Assembly (NCBI GenBank): GCA_009377695.1
Contig: WHTP01000006.1
Coordinates: 1-64,000, forward strand
Origin: Hyphomicrobiales bacterium
Lineage (GTDB): Bacteria; Pseudomonadota; Alphaproteobacteria; Rhizobiales; Xanthobacteraceae
Length of the DNA: 64,000 nt
Direction: 5' to 3'
Below, one piece after another: positions 34,216 to 43,812 of the stretch (positions are counted from its first letter, which is position 1; every line of letters begins with the position of its first letter). Under the pieces are notes generated by a model. That model did not search any database and was not told where the DNA came from. It saw only the letters and a program-made list of their open reading frames with translations. The position numbers and the translations under genes are program-made.

Positions 34216-35244
34216 TCACTTGTCGGCCTTGAGCCCAGCCGCCTGGAGTCCAAGCGTCTTCGCCACAGTCGCGGCTTGATCCGCTTGCTGGCGGAGCGTC
34301 TGCACCAATTCCTCGGGCCCGCCGGTGCGCACCGCCTGACCGGTGGCCACAAGCCGCTTGGTGATCTCGGGCTCGGCCACCACGGCGATCACATCCTTCG
34401 CAATCCGCTCGCGCAGCTCCCGCGCCATGCCGCGCGGACCATAGAATCCGGCGGTGGTCTCCACGTTGAGCGTCGGAAAGCCGGCCTCATGGACGGTCGG
34501 GATATTCGGCGCGAACGACGGGCGCTCTCGGCCGCCGACGGCGAGCACCCGGACGGTTCCCGCCTCCGATGCGGCACGCACCACCGCATAGGACGACACC
34601 AGAAATTGAATCTGCCCGGCGCTGAGGTCGGTCGCGGCCTGCACCACGTCCTTGTACGGCACCCGCGTCACATCAAGGTTCTCGACCTTCAGGAAATAGC
34701 GGAGCGTGAAGTCGGGCACGCCGGCGGCACCGGCGGCGTTGAACTTGCCGGGCTGCGCCTTGGCGAGCGCAACGAAGTCCTTGAGCGTGTTTGCCTTCAC
34801 CGCTGAATTCACCGCAACCGACAGGATCGTGTCGGTGACGCGCGCGATCGGCGCGAAGTCACGATCGAGATTGTAGGGCATTTTTTCAAGGGTATAGGGA
34901 TGCGCCATGAACGACGCAGTCGATGCGTAGAGCAGCGCATGGTCGTCGTTGGCCGAGATGAAGGCGTTGATCGCGAGCAGCCCGTCAGCGCCGGGGCGGT
35001 TCTCAATCACGATCGGCCGTCCCCAGCGCGCCGACAACTTCTCCGACATCAAGCGGGCCGCAACATCGGTCGCGGTGCCTGCGCCGAACGGCAGGATGAA
35101 GCGTACCGGCCGCTGCGGCCAGCTCGGCGCAGACGATTGGGCTGACGGCTCTGCCGACGCCGCCGGAATCAAAGCGACAAGCGATGCGGTGAGTCCAAGG
35201 ACCGTGACGAGAGCGCGGCGCCCGCGCGGTCCAAGTCTGCCCAT
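34216..35244 (-). CDS. TctC/Bug-family substrate-binding protein
   Basis: A 342-residue periplasmic receptor. The signal peptide starts with a basic patch 'MGRLGPRGRRALVTVLGLTASLVALIPAASAE', then 'WPQRPVRFILPFGAGTATDVAARLMSEKLSARWGRPIVIENRPGADGLLA'. It then has 'VPYKDVVQAATDLSAGQIQFLVSSYAVV'. Where most family members have ENRxGAGG it has NRPGADG, and PFGAGTA replaces PFPPGG. GAGGGGGAAAACGT precedes the ATG. It is divergent from the sigma-54-type regulator at 35406, which could control it, but nothing in the sequence proves that. Confidence 0.9.
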   Translation of the reverse strand: MGRLGPRGRRALVTVLGLTASLVALIPAASAEPSAQSSAPSWPQRPVRFILPFGAGTATDVAARLMSEKLSARWGRPIVIENRPGADGLLAINAFISANDDHALLYASTASFMAHPYTLEKMPYNLDRDFAPIARVTDTILSVAVNSAVKANTLKDFVALAKAQPGKFNAAGAAGVPDFTLRYFLKVENLDVTRVPYKDVVQAATDLSAGQIQFLVSSYAVVRAASEAGTVRVLAVGGRERPSFAPNIPTVHEAGFPTLNVETTAGFYGPRGMARELRERIAKDVIAVVAEPEITKRLVATGQAVRTGGPEELVQTLRQQADQAATVAKTLGLQAAGLKADK

Positions 35245-35405
35245 ACGTTTTCCCCCTCTGCCTTTCGCCGTTCCAGCTTTGCGTGACTGTTCAATCGAGA
35301 ACCGCGACGAATTGCAGTCCATCCGGACCGGCGGCCCGGGCTTAACATCCCGTTAAACCTGGTGCGGCACAGTGCCCCAAATCGGTACATGAGTAGGTGG
35401 CGCAC

Positions 35406-36953
35406 ATGGTTGAGCGAATCCTCATCGTCGACGACGATCCGGTACAGCGCCGCCTTCTTCAAAGCATGCTCGCGCGCAGCGGCTATGACGTCGTCATCGC
35501 CGAAGGCGGCGACGCAGCCGCGGCGATGCTGACCGGCGGCGATGCCGGTCCGATCGATGCGGTGGTGCTTGATCTCGTGATGCCCGATCTCGACGGCCTC
35601 GGCGTGCTCGCCCGCATCCGCGACGCCGGGCTGACCGTCCCGGTGATCGTGCAGACCGCGCACGGCGGCATCGACAACGTCATATCGGCAATGCGCGCGG
35701 GCGCCACCGACTTCGTGGTCAAGCCGGTTGGGGCTGAGCGCCTCGAAGTGAGCCTGCGTAATGCGCTCGCTACCAAGGCGCTGGAAACCGAAATTCAAAG
35801 GCTCAAGCGCAGCCACGCCGGCACGCTGACGTTCAAGGACATCATCACCCGGAGCCCGCGCATGCACGCGGTGTTGCGCCAGGCCGAGAAGGCGGCGGGC
35901 TCCACGATCCCGGTGCTGATCGAAGGCCCCTCGGGCGTCGGCAAGGAGCTCATCGCGCGTGCGATCCATGGTGCCGGCGAACGGCGCGCGAAACCCTTCG
36001 TCGCGGTCAATTGCGGCGCCATCCCCGACAATCTCGTCGAGTCGATCCTGTTCGGACACGAGAAAGGCGCGTTCACCGGCGCGACCGACCGCCATACCGG
36101 CAAGTTCGTGGAAGCCCATGGCGGCACCCTGTTCCTCGACGAAGTCGGCGAGCTCCCGCTCTCCGCACAGGTCAAGCTCCTGCGCGCGATCCAGGAGGGT
36201 GAGGTCGAGCCGGTCGGGGCGCGCAAGCTCGTGAAGGTCGACGTGCGGCTGATCTCCGCCACCAACCGCGACCTCATCGCCGATGTGAAGAACGGCCGCT
36301 TCCGCGAAGACCTGTTCTACCGTCTGCATGTCTTCCCGATCAGCGTGCCCCCGCTGATCGATCGGCCCGAGGACATTCCCGAGCTTGCGCGCCATTTCCT
36401 CGCGCGCTTTGCTGCCGAAGAGGGCAAACGCATCCGCAGACTCGATGGCGACGCCATAGCCTTGCTGTCCAGTTATCGCTGGCCCGGCAACGTGCGCCAG
36501 CTCGAGAACGCCGTGTTTCGCGCCGTGGTCCTTGCCGACCGAGACGAGGTCGGCATCACCGATTTCCCGCAGATCGCTGCGCTCGCACAACGTCAGCCCG
36601 CCCCATCGCCGGTCATCGAATCACCAGCGATCGCGCCGCGCGCCACAGAGACCCCGGAGCCCGTCGATCCCGCCCCCCTGCAGGAAACCGCCCCTGTCAG
36701 TAGCATTGCACCGCAGCAGCAGCCAGAACCTAGGGCCGCGCTGTCGCTCCTCGATGCGCACGGCGACGTTCGGCCGCTCGATGAGATCGAAGCCGAAGTG
36801 ATCCGGTTCGCGATTTCGCATTATCACGGGCAGATGTCGGAAGTCGCCCGGCGGCTCCAGATCGGCCGCTCGACGCTATACCGCAAGCTCGACGCGCTGG
36901 GATTGCAGCAGCGCGCGAACGAAAGCGATACAGACCCCGTTGTGACCGGGTGA
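35406..36953 (+). CDS. Sigma-54-dependent response regulator (NtrC family)
   Basis: A 515-residue three-domain activator. The receiver domain occupies residues 1-120 with phospho-acceptor Asp at about 56 ('[12 protein letters not shown]') and 'VVKPVG'. The AAA+ domain covers about 150-380 with Walker A '[10 protein letters not shown]', the sigma-54 contact loop 'EKGAFTGA', Walker B '[13 protein letters not shown]' and '[18 protein letters not shown]'. A Pro/Ala-rich linker leads to a Fis-type helix-turn-helix ('[23 protein letters not shown]'). No histidine kinase is adjacent, so it is an orphan regulator; the arrangement recalls Caulobacter TacA. The track begins at GTG 35397; the ATG at 35406 has AGGTG upstream. 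Confidence 0.93.
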   Translation: MVERILIVDDDPVQRRLLQSMLARSGYDVVIAEGGDAAAAMLTGGDAGPIDAVVLDLVMPDLDGLGVLARIRDAGLTVPVIVQTAHGGIDNVISAMRAGATDFVVKPVGAERLEVSLRNALATKALETEIQRLKRSHAGTLTFKDIITRSPRMHAVLRQAEKAAGSTIPVLIEGPSGVGKELIARAIHGAGERRAKPFVAVNCGAIPDNLVESILFGHEKGAFTGATDRHTGKFVEAHGGTLFLDEVGELPLSAQVKLLRAIQEGEVEPVGARKLVKVDVRLISATNRDLIADVKNGRFREDLFYRLHVFPISVPPLIDRPEDIPELARHFLARFAAEEGKRIRRLDGDAIALLSSYRWPGNVRQLENAVFRAVVLADRDEVGITDFPQIAALAQRQPAPSPVIESPAIAPRATETPEPVDPAPLQETAPVSSIAPQQQPEPRAALSLLDAHGDVRPLDEIEAEVIRFAISHYHGQMSEVARRLQIGRSTLYRKLDALGLQQRANESDTDPVVTG

Positions 36954-37118
36954 CACACGCGTAACAATCGATCAAAATCCGCGTGATCTTGCCCCGCTTC
37001 ATGTTGCATGATCGAGAAAATTGGAGTCAGGTCGGAACCGTGCTCGTTGGGTGGACTTTTGACATGCGGAGGAGCCGCTTAGCCGGCTGCTCCGATCGGC
37101 ATTCGGGAGATTTTTGCA

Positions 37119-39353
37119 ATGCGCGGCCCTCGCTTTGACCGCTTGATGAGTGGCGTAGCCCTGGCTCTGCCCCTGTTGGTCTTCCTAGCCATTCCCTCAT
37201 CCGACGCTCAAGCCAGTACCGAGACACCAGCGGCGATCGAATCGGCCGTTCCAATGCCGGAGAGCACGACACTCCCGCCCCCAACAGCTTCCGATGCGGC
37301 CACGCCGTCCGAAACTGAGGGTATCGGCAGTTCCACCGAACCGCCGGCCACTGTGACGGCGCCAGCCGAAAACACTGAATCCGCTCCGACCGAAGCCGCT
37401 CCCGCTGAAACCGCGACCACGCCGCCGCCAGCTGCACCTCTCGCGCCGGCAGAAACCACGACCACGACGCCGGCTGCCCAGCCTGATGCGGCGCCGTCCG
37501 ACACCGCCACCACGGCGCCGGCTGCCCAGCCTGACGCTGCGCCGTCCGATGCCGCCACCGCGGCGCCGACTGCGCAGCCCGATGCTGCGCCGGCAGAAAC
37601 CACAACCACGGCGCCGGCTGCTCAGCCTGACGCCGCGCCGGCCGAAACCACAACCGCTGCGCCGGCCGACGCGCCTCCAGTTGACCCGCTGGCGTCGCTT
37701 GATCCGGCCGACCGGCCGGTCGCCGAACAGTTGCGCGACATGCTGCCGAACGCCGACCGCACATTCGCGAGCCGCAAGGAGCGGCAGGTGGTCGAGGCGT
37801 TCTATCAGAAGCGCAATTTTGCACCGGTATGGTTCGAGCGCGGCGCACTCAGTGCGCGCACCAGTGCCGCCATCACCCGAATCCACGCGTCGGCTGCCGA
37901 CGGCCTGATCCCGGCCGAGTACAAGATTCCGGATATGGCAGCGGCGACGTCCCCGGAGGCGCAAGCCGACGCCGAACTGCGGCTCACCGCGACGCTGATC
38001 ACCTTTACGCGTCACCTGCAGGCCGGCCGCTTCCCGTTTGCCCGCATGGGCGGCGAGATCCAGATGCCGCAAGAGCCGCCGGATGTGACCGCCGCGCTCA
38101 CCAAGCTCGCGGAAGCGACCGACGTCGCCGCCGCGATCGACGAGTTCAGCCCGCCGCAACCGGGTTATCGCGCCCTCAAGGCCAAGCTCGCCGAACTCCG
38201 CGGAAACACCGGCGATGAGACGAAAATCGTGCAGATTCCGGACGGCCCGATGCTGCGGCTGGGGATGGAGGATGCGCGCGTTCCGCTGCTTCGCCAGCGG
38301 CTCCAAGTGGCGGGCGACGAGACGAACCTGCACTACGACGATGCGCTCGTCACCGCGGTCAAGGCGTACCAGAAATCCAACCGCATGAATGCGGACGGTA
38401 TCGTCGGACCGGGCACGCTACGCAGCCTCAACGGAGTTTCGGCCCCGCGCCGCGCCGACGTGATCGACATGGTCATCGCCAACATGGAGCGCTGGCGCTG
38501 GACGCCGCGCGATCTTGGCAACGCCCACGTGATGCTGAACATTCCGAACTACACCTTGCGCGTGATGCACAACGGCAAGGAGGTCTGGCAGACCCGCGTC
38601 GTCGTCGGCAAGCCGTCGACCGCGACGCCGCAGATCACCGAGACGATGAAGTTCATCACGGTCAACCCGACCTGGAACGTGCCGCCGTCGATCGTCCGTA
38701 ACGAATACCTGCCGGCGCTCGCGCAAGACCCCACCGTGCTCGCGCGCATGGGCCTTAAGGTCACCTATAGACGCGATGGCAGCGTGCACATCTACCAGCC
38801 GCCCGGCGCAGCCAACGCGCTCGGACGCCTGCGCTTCAATTTCCCGAACCGCTTCCTGGTCTACCAGCACGACACCCCGGACAAGCATCTCTTTGCTCAT
38901 GAGCGGCGCGCATACAGCCATGGCTGCATGCGGGTGCAGGACCCGGCGAAGTACGCGGAGGTATTGCTCTCGATCGCCCTGCCGAACGCGGGCTACACCG
39001 AGCAGCGCATCCGCTCGATGTTCGGCTCGGCGGAGCAAAACATCAACTTCCCGACGCCGATTCCGGTGCACATCGCCTACCAGACGGCGTTTGTCGACGG
39101 CGCCGGCGAGTTCCAGATACGCCCCGACATCTACGGTATCGATGCCAAGACCAGGAACCTGATCCGCAGCGAGCGCGGCGTGGTCGAGCCGATAGCGGAA
39201 CGCAGCCCAGTGGTTGCGAGCAACACGACGCCCGTCAGGCGCGCGCGTCCGCGTGAGCGGGAGCAGCAGCAACCGCGCACCGTGGGCTTCTTCGAAGCCC
39301 TGTTCGGCGGCTTCAGCAATGCCGCGCCGGTCCCGAAGGCACGAATCCGCTAG
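37119..39353 (+). CDS. YcbB-type L,D-transpeptidase with long Ala/Pro/Thr linker
   Basis: A 744-residue periplasmic enzyme that makes 3-3 peptidoglycan cross-links. The order is: signal peptide (residues 1-33, 'GVALALPLLVFLAIPSSDAQA'); a disordered Ala/Pro/Thr/Glu stretch (to about 190) containing a 16-residue repeat; the scaffold domain ('RTFASRKERQVVEAFYQKRNFAPVWFERG'); a peptidoglycan-binding domain ('VPLLRQRLQVAGDETN', 'YQKSNRMNADGIVGPGTLRSLN'); and the YkuD catalytic domain with 'YSHGCMRVQDP' (Cys about 603). GGGAGATTTTTGCA precedes the ATG. The long linker is unusual in length and repeats. Confidence 0.93.
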   Translation: MRGPRFDRLMSGVALALPLLVFLAIPSSDAQASTETPAAIESAVPMPESTTLPPPTASDAATPSETEGIGSSTEPPATVTAPAENTESAPTEAAPAETATTPPPAAPLAPAETTTTTPAAQPDAAPSDTATTAPAAQPDAAPSDAATAAPTAQPDAAPAETTTTAPAAQPDAAPAETTTAAPADAPPVDPLASLDPADRPVAEQLRDMLPNADRTFASRKERQVVEAFYQKRNFAPVWFERGALSARTSAAITRIHASAADGLIPAEYKIPDMAAATSPEAQADAELRLTATLITFTRHLQAGRFPFARMGGEIQMPQEPPDVTAALTKLAEATDVAAAIDEFSPPQPGYRALKAKLAELRGNTGDETKIVQIPDGPMLRLGMEDARVPLLRQRLQVAGDETNLHYDDALVTAVKAYQKSNRMNADGIVGPGTLRSLNGVSAPRRADVIDMVIANMERWRWTPRDLGNAHVMLNIPNYTLRVMHNGKEVWQTRVVVGKPSTATPQITETMKFITVNPTWNVPPSIVRNEYLPALAQDPTVLARMGLKVTYRRDGSVHIYQPPGAANALGRLRFNFPNRFLVYQHDTPDKHLFAHERRAYSHGCMRVQDPAKYAEVLLSIALPNAGYTEQRIRSMFGSAEQNINFPTPIPVHIAYQTAFVDGAGEFQIRPDIYGIDAKTRNLIRSERGVVEPIAERSPVVASNTTPVRRARPREREQQQPRTVGFFEALFGGFSNAAPVPKARIR
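37470..37668. repeat. 48-bp tandem repeats inside the L,D-transpeptidase gene
   Basis: Four in-frame units encoding roughly A-A-P-(S/A)-(D/E)-T-x-T-T-A-P-A-A-Q-P-D follow one another with few substitutions, for example GCCCAGCCTGACGC and ACGGCGCCGGCTGC recurring every 48 bp. Unit number may vary between strains by slippage, altering the length of the periplasmic linker without shifting frame. Confidence 0.8.
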
Positions 39354-39354
39354 T

Positions 39355-39430
39355 CTAGCGGTCCGATTCTAACATTCGCATCCCTTCTCAGCGGGCGACT
39401 TTGCGAATGTTAGAATCAAAGGACCACTAG
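39355..39430. repeat. Palindromic hairpin element, type C
   Basis: Starts CTAGCGGTCCGATTCTAACA and ends GGACCACTAG. The arms CGATTCTAACATTCGCA and TGCGAATGTTAGAATC pair around a loop with TTCTCAGCGGGCGA. It begins two bases after the stop of the L,D-transpeptidase gene. A near-identical copy is at 43813-43889. The spacer CAAATATAAGCTG joins it to a type-D element. Confidence 0.88.
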
Positions 39431-39443
39431 CAAATATAAGCTG

Positions 39444-39523
39444 CTAGTGGAGTTTTGGATTTGACATTCGCTTTGCGAGCCTGCGGTCAACGGGGGTAGC
39501 GAATGTCAAATCCACTCCACTAG
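39444..39523. repeat. Palindromic hairpin element, type D
   Basis: CTAGTGGAGTTTTGGATTTG at the left is matched by CAAATCCACTCCACTAG at the right, and GACATTCGCT pairs with AGCGAATGTC, forming a stem of about 25 bp with small irregularities. The loop is GC-rich (GCGAGCCTGCGG). A second copy is at 43903-43981, preceded by the same spacer and type-C partner. Confidence 0.87.
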
Positions 39524-39591
39524 TGTGGCGGTTCAGAAGTCCGCATCGTTCTCGCTGCGAAGCGGTACGTACTTCGGAATCAGGACACGAG
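39520..39591. repeat. Chimeric palindromic element: left arm of A, right arm of B
   Basis: The left arm AGTGTGGCGGTTCAGAAGTC-CGCAT is type A, while the right arm GTACTTCGGAATCAGGACAC is type B; the loop TTCTCGCTGCGAAGCGG is common to both. The stem therefore no longer pairs well. It shares its first CTAG with the end of the type-D element. This looks like recombination or deletion between adjacent A and B elements inside the conserved loop. Confidence 0.8.
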
Positions 39592-39815
39592 GCTGGATTT
39601 AGCGAGCGGCGGCCCACCAGAATCCACGGTTCGGGGCCGCCGTTATCCACCGCTTCTCACAAGACACGTTCGCTTAACCATCGGACCCGTCATTAGGATT
39701 ACCGCGGCCACTTTTCGCCATAGTCCCCCTGTACTCCTGAACTCATCGGGGGGGACGGGGCTAATCACGCGCGCTTACCGCGCATTAACCCATCCCCATT
39801 AAGTCTGCGTTCACC

Positions 39816-41417
39816 ATGCCCGCCACGGCAACTATCCGTGGCGGGCGGGACTGTGTGCAACTTTTTGGCGAGATGCTAGTGCCGGTTAGTCACGCGCGCA
39901 CGGATTCTACGCTATTGAGGACCTTTCGGGCCGGCTGCTGCGGTGGAGCCGCCGCCCTCATCGTTGTTTTCGGTGTCGAATCGCTGCAGAACGCAACCGC
40001 TAACGGCGATACCCGCACCATCACCTTCCATCATATCCACCTGAAGGAAGACACCACCATCACCTTCAAGGTGAATGGCAAATACGACCAGGCCGCCCTT
40101 CAGAAGATCAATCATGCGCTCCGGGACTGGCGCACCGGCCAGCCCATCAACATGGACCCCCACCTGATCGACGCCCTTTGGGAGGTGTATCGGGCGACCG
40201 GAGCGAAAGAGCCGATCCACGTCATTGGCGGCTACCGCTCGCCGGCCACCAACGCCATGCTCCGCCGCCGCTCGAGTGGCGTCGCCAAGTTCAGCCAGCA
40301 TATGCTCGGCAAGGCGATCGATTTCTACATCCCGGATGTCGAGCTTCAGGCGATCCGCGACGCCGGACTGCGCCTGCAACGCGGCGGCGTCGGCTTCTAT
40401 CCCTCATCGGGCGCGCCTTTCGTGCACATGGACGTTGGCAGCGTGCGGCATTGGCCGCGCGTGCCGGAGGCGCAGCTCGCCCGCATCATGTCCAAGGGTC
40501 CGCTGACGCGGGTGGCATCCAACAGCGCGGCGCAGAGGCGAAAGTCCCGGCCGACCGTCGTCGCATCACGCAGCACCCGCGACGCGGACGAGGATGCCGA
40601 GGTCCTACGGCCCGCGTCGCGCTCGCGCGTGACGGCGTCGGTTGCCCCGCAAGAGACTACAGCGGCGATCCCGATGCCGAGGTCACGCCCCGGCGCGGTG
40701 GCCGAGCCGACCGCGTCCGGTTTCAATCTCGCCGCTGCCTCTTCGCAACCCGTTCGTCCGGCCGCGCCGCGGCCCTCGCAGGCTGCGAGCCTCGTTCCGC
40801 AGCAGCAGGGGACGGTTTCGGCAGTGGCAGTGTCGGCCAACGACGTCATCAACGAGCGCGGCTACTGGGAGGGCCTGACCGATACGCCGGCGCATCCGGT
40901 GCCGCCGGCTGATATTCCCGAGACCCGCACCGCTGCCGCGGAAGCGCCGATCGCCGGCAGCGTCGCAGCCGGCAGCCTGGCGCCGTGGCCGATGCCCGAC
41001 CGTGCCGCCACGCGCGACGCCCTCGCCTACGCGCCGCCCGGCCAGCCGGTCGAATCCCGCCGTCCGACCGGGAAGGCTCGCGTCGTCGCGCGCCTTCCCC
41101 AGCGGCGCGTCACCGGCACCGCCAAGCCGCCGGCCCGCCCGACGGTCCCAACCGTCAAGGTCGGAGAGCGATTCAACAATCCGTGGATGCGCGCGATGAT
41201 CGTGTCGCCAAGCGCGGTCGAGTTCATGAACACGTCGCTCTACGGAGCGCCTGATATCGCCGCGCTGCGGCCACAGTTGCAGAAGCCGGCTTCCACCGTG
41301 ATGATGACGTTCTGCGATGATCCCCATCTCGGCATGTCGTCCGAGGAGTTCCGGGGCAACGCGGTCGTGTTCGTTGCGACCGTGACCTTCCGGCAGCGTA
41401 CCGCGGCGCTACACTAA
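39816..41417 (+). CDS. DUF882 (YcbK-like, M15-type fold) exported protein with long tail
   Basis: Up to 533 residues. After a hydrophobic leader (about residues 36-55, 'AGCCGGAAALIVVFGVESL') comes the DUF882 domain (65-230): 'RTITFHHIHLKEDTTITFKVNGKYD', 'HVIGGYRSPATNAMLRRRSSGVAKFSQHMLGKAIDFYIPDV', 'HMDVGSVRHWPR'. The S-x-H-x-x-G-x-A-x-D and HMD...RHW motifs are the zinc ligands of M15-type D,D-peptidases, so it may cut peptidoglycan. The remaining 300 residues are disordered Pro/Ala/Arg. The start is uncertain: 39816 has no ribosome binding site; 39873 (MLVPVSHA) is an alternative. The upstream 39592-39815 holds no gene. Confidence 0.82.
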   Translation: MPATATIRGGRDCVQLFGEMLVPVSHARTDSTLLRTFRAGCCGGAAALIVVFGVESLQNATANGDTRTITFHHIHLKEDTTITFKVNGKYDQAALQKINHALRDWRTGQPINMDPHLIDALWEVYRATGAKEPIHVIGGYRSPATNAMLRRRSSGVAKFSQHMLGKAIDFYIPDVELQAIRDAGLRLQRGGVGFYPSSGAPFVHMDVGSVRHWPRVPEAQLARIMSKGPLTRVASNSAAQRRKSRPTVVASRSTRDADEDAEVLRPASRSRVTASVAPQETTAAIPMPRSRPGAVAEPTASGFNLAAASSQPVRPAAPRPSQAASLVPQQQGTVSAVAVSANDVINERGYWEGLTDTPAHPVPPADIPETRTAAAEAPIAGSVAAGSLAPWPMPDRAATRDALAYAPPGQPVESRRPTGKARVVARLPQRRVTGTAKPPARPTVPTVKVGERFNNPWMRAMIVSPSAVEFMNTSLYGAPDIAALRPQLQKPASTVMMTFCDDPHLGMSSEEFRGNAVVFVATVTFRQRTAALH

Positions 41418-41440
41418 CTCCAGCACGGTTCTCTCCCGCT

Positions 41441-41462
41441 CGTCCCCGCGAAGGCGGGGACG
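41441..41462. repeat. Short hairpin repeat after the DUF882 gene
   Basis: CGTCCCCGC-GAAG-GCGGGGACG is a perfect 9-bp stem, followed by 'ctggattcccgc'. The combination is a common intergenic repeat in this bacterial group and may also act as a transcript end. A related fragment (gcgcaagcgggaatccag) occurs at about 46134-46151. Confidence 0.75.
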
Positions 41463-41583
41463 TAGTCTTTTGAAGGATGCTGGATTCCCGCTGACGCGCG
41501 CTGACGCGGGATGAGCGGAATTGAGCACGTCATGCGTGGGGCTTGGCCCGGTCATGACGAGACAGCTTGGTGTGACGCTGGGA

Positions 41584-41862
41584 TCAATTCAGCATGCCGA
41601 GCGCAAGCATATAGGTCTCGAGGATCGCCTCGTGCTCCTTGCGCTCGTCGGTGTCTTCCTTGCGCATCCGGATGATGGTGCGCAGCGCCTTGACGTCGAA
41701 GCCCATCGATTTGGCCTCGCCGTAGACGTCCTTGACGTCGTCGGCGAGCGCCTTCTTTTCCTCTTCCAGTCGCTCGATCCGTTCCACAAAGGCCTTCAAA
41801 TGGTCCTTCGCGAACCGAGTTGCGGGCTGATCCTGTTCTTGTTCAGCGGCAGCGGTCGCCAT
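41584..41862 (-). CDS. gapR: GapR-family nucleoid-associated protein (DUF2312)
   Basis: A 92-residue DNA-binding protein almost identical in plan to Caulobacter GapR: '[74 protein letters not shown]'. GapR clamps overtwisted AT-rich DNA ahead of the replication fork and is essential in Caulobacter. The N-terminus is a short Gln/Glu-rich extension. GGAGGAGTTATCG lies before the ATG. It is a single-gene unit. Confidence 0.95.
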   Translation of the reverse strand: MATAAAEQEQDQPATRFAKDHLKAFVERIERLEEEKKALADDVKDVYGEAKSMGFDVKALRTIIRMRKEDTDERKEHEAILETYMLALGMLN

Positions 41863-41983
41863 CGATAACTCCTCCGTCCACGCAACATTGCTGGACTAAG
41901 GACGGGGAGTCGGGCTCTTGGGTCAAGGGTGGATGGTTTTGTCCACCCGATCATCCACAAGGGTGGGCGATAGCTTTGGACAA

Positions 41984-42280
41984 TCAGTGTTTGTGGCTTG
42001 CCTTTTCGAACGCAGCCTTCTGCTCGGCCGAGGCTTCCTTTTGGTATTTCGCCTTCCATTCCTCGAACGGCATGCCGTAGATCACTTCGCGGCTCTGATC
42101 CTTGCTCATCGGCACGCCCTTCGCGTCGGCCGCGTCCTTCATCCAGTTGGAGAGGCAGTTGCGGCAGAAGCCGGCAAGATTCATCATGTCGATGTTCTGC
42201 ACATCGGTACGCGTGCGCAAGTGATCGACGAGGCGCCGAAAGGTGGCGGCTTCAAGTTCGGTGCGGGTCTTGTCGTCCAT
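41984..42280 (-). CDS. DUF1244-domain protein
   Basis: A 98-residue small helical protein: 'EAATFRRLVDHLRTRTDVQNIDMMNLAGFCRNCLSNWMKDAADAKGVPMSKDQSREVIYGMPFEEWKAKYQ'. This FCRNCLSxW-YGMP-EWK pattern is DUF1244 (SMc04478-like), found across alphaproteobacteria with no known role; the two Cys could bind a metal. The ATG at 42280 has GAGGAACCAGCC upstream; the track start 45 codons earlier is spurious. Confidence 0.92.
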   Translation of the reverse strand: MDDKTRTELEAATFRRLVDHLRTRTDVQNIDMMNLAGFCRNCLSNWMKDAADAKGVPMSKDQSREVIYGMPFEEWKAKYQKEASAEQKAAFEKASHKH

Positions 42281-42485
42281 GGCTGGTTCCTCGCAGGTGC
42301 ATTCATTGCGAAGATAGACATCGCAGGCGCCGGGTTGAAGGGCCTGGCTGGCTATCGGAAATTTCCGTGTTTGACTCGTGACTATCCACACCGGGCCCTT
42401 ACAGACGGCCCGCACTCAAGAAAATTATTGGCAATTCCTTCTCGGTATGGAGTAGTCGCGCAGTCGAAGCGGCAGGATATCCATC

Positions 42486-43778
42486 GTGGCAGTGTCAGGC
42501 CGCGCGTTCCTCGAAGACCTGTTCAACACCGCTGTCGCGGCGGCGCATCCCAGCAACTGCTTACCACCACACCTGCCGGAGCCGCCCCGGTCTGGGCGGT
42601 TGCTGATCCTCGCCGCCGGTAAATCGGCCGGCGCGATGGCCGAGGTCACGGAGCGGCACTATCTCGATGACCTGGGCTTGCCCGCAAGCCGGATCGGCGG
42701 CCTTACTGTCACACGGCACGGCTATGCCCGTCCGACTCGCTCCGTGCGGATGATCGAAGCCGGCCACCCAGTGCCCGATGCAGCCGGGCTGGCCGCCACA
42801 TTCGAGGCGCTGGCGCTCGCCGACGCGGCGGGCCCGGACGATATTGTCATCGTGCTGATGTCCGGCGGCGCCTCGGCCAACTGGATCGCGCCGGCAACCG
42901 GCCTCTCGCTCACCGAAAAGCAGGCAATGACCCGGGCCTTGCTCGCATCGGGCGCGTCGATCTCCGAAATGAACGCAGTCCGCAAACATCTGTCGCGCAT
43001 CAAGGGCGGCCGCCTCGCTGAGCGGATCAATCCGGCACGGCTGGTCACAATCGCGATTTCCGATGTCCCGGGGGACGATCCGGCCGTCATCGGTTCAGGA
43101 CCGACCGTGGCCGATCCGACGACGCTCGCGGATGCGCAGGCGACGATCCTGCGCTATCGCCTCGATGTGTCATCGGCCATCGCGAAAGCGCTTGCCGATC
43201 CCGCCAACGAAACGCCGAAACCGGGCGACCCGGTGTTCTCGAATTCGTCGTTCGCATTGGCGGCCCGTCCGTCGGATGCGTTCAGCGAGGTCGAGGCTGC
43301 CGTGCGCGCCGCCGGGAAGGAGTGCATCCTGCTCGGGACGAGAGTCGAAGGTGAAGCCCGCATCGTAGCCGCGGAGCATGCGCGCCTTGCGCGCGATCTT
43401 CGCGCGCAAGGCAAGACCGCGGTGATTCTATCGGGCGGCGAATTGACGGTGACGCTGCGTGGCAAAGGCCGCGGTGGCCCGAACCAGGAATACATGCTGG
43501 CCTTGGCAATCGCCCTCGACGGCGCTGCCGGGATCGCGGCGCTGGCCGGCGATACCGACGGTATCGATGGCGGCGGTGGCAAAAGCGAGGATCCCGCCGG
43601 GGCGATTATCGATTCCACGACGCTCGCCCGCGCGCGCCAGCAGGGTCTCGATCCCGTTGCCTATCTCGACGCCAATAATTCGACGGAATTCTTTGAAAAG
43701 CTTGGCGATCTACTGAAACCGGGCCCAACATGCACCAACGTCAGCGACTTCCGGTCTATCCTCGTTGACAGCACCTGA
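42486..43778 (+). CDS. Glycerate 2-kinase (MOFRL family)
   Basis: A 430-residue two-domain kinase converting D-glycerate to 2-phosphoglycerate. The N-terminal domain has 'RLLILAAGKSAGAMAEVTER', 'VTRHGYARPTRSVRMIEAGHPVPD', 'IVIVLMSGGASANWIAPA' and 'MNAVRKHLSRIKGGRLAE'. The C-terminal MOFRL domain has 'TAVILSGGELTVTLRGKGRGGPNQEYMLALAI' and 'AGDTDGIDGGG'. It starts with GTG at 42486, preceded by AGGATATCCATC. Pyruvate kinase follows downstream after one more gene, so this is a small lower-glycolysis neighbourhood. It could feed glycerate from tartrate, serine or glyoxylate routes. Confidence 0.94.
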   Translation: MAVSGRAFLEDLFNTAVAAAHPSNCLPPHLPEPPRSGRLLILAAGKSAGAMAEVTERHYLDDLGLPASRIGGLTVTRHGYARPTRSVRMIEAGHPVPDAAGLAATFEALALADAAGPDDIVIVLMSGGASANWIAPATGLSLTEKQAMTRALLASGASISEMNAVRKHLSRIKGGRLAERINPARLVTIAISDVPGDDPAVIGSGPTVADPTTLADAQATILRYRLDVSSAIAKALADPANETPKPGDPVFSNSSFALAARPSDAFSEVEAAVRAAGKECILLGTRVEGEARIVAAEHARLARDLRAQGKTAVILSGGELTVTLRGKGRGGPNQEYMLALAIALDGAAGIAALAGDTDGIDGGGGKSEDPAGAIIDSTTLARARQQGLDPVAYLDANNSTEFFEKLGDLLKPGPTCTNVSDFRSILVDST

Positions 43779-43812
43779 AACTTCACGCGATATCCCGGGC
43801 TCGTGTGGCACG

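Noticed and set aside
35169-36590. 473-residue ORF on the minus strand opposite the sigma-54 regulator
   Set aside because: The plus strand encodes a complete NtrC-family protein with every catalytic motif; the reverse frame is rich in Arg/His/Asp and has no recognisable motif, the usual shadow in high-GC coding DNA.
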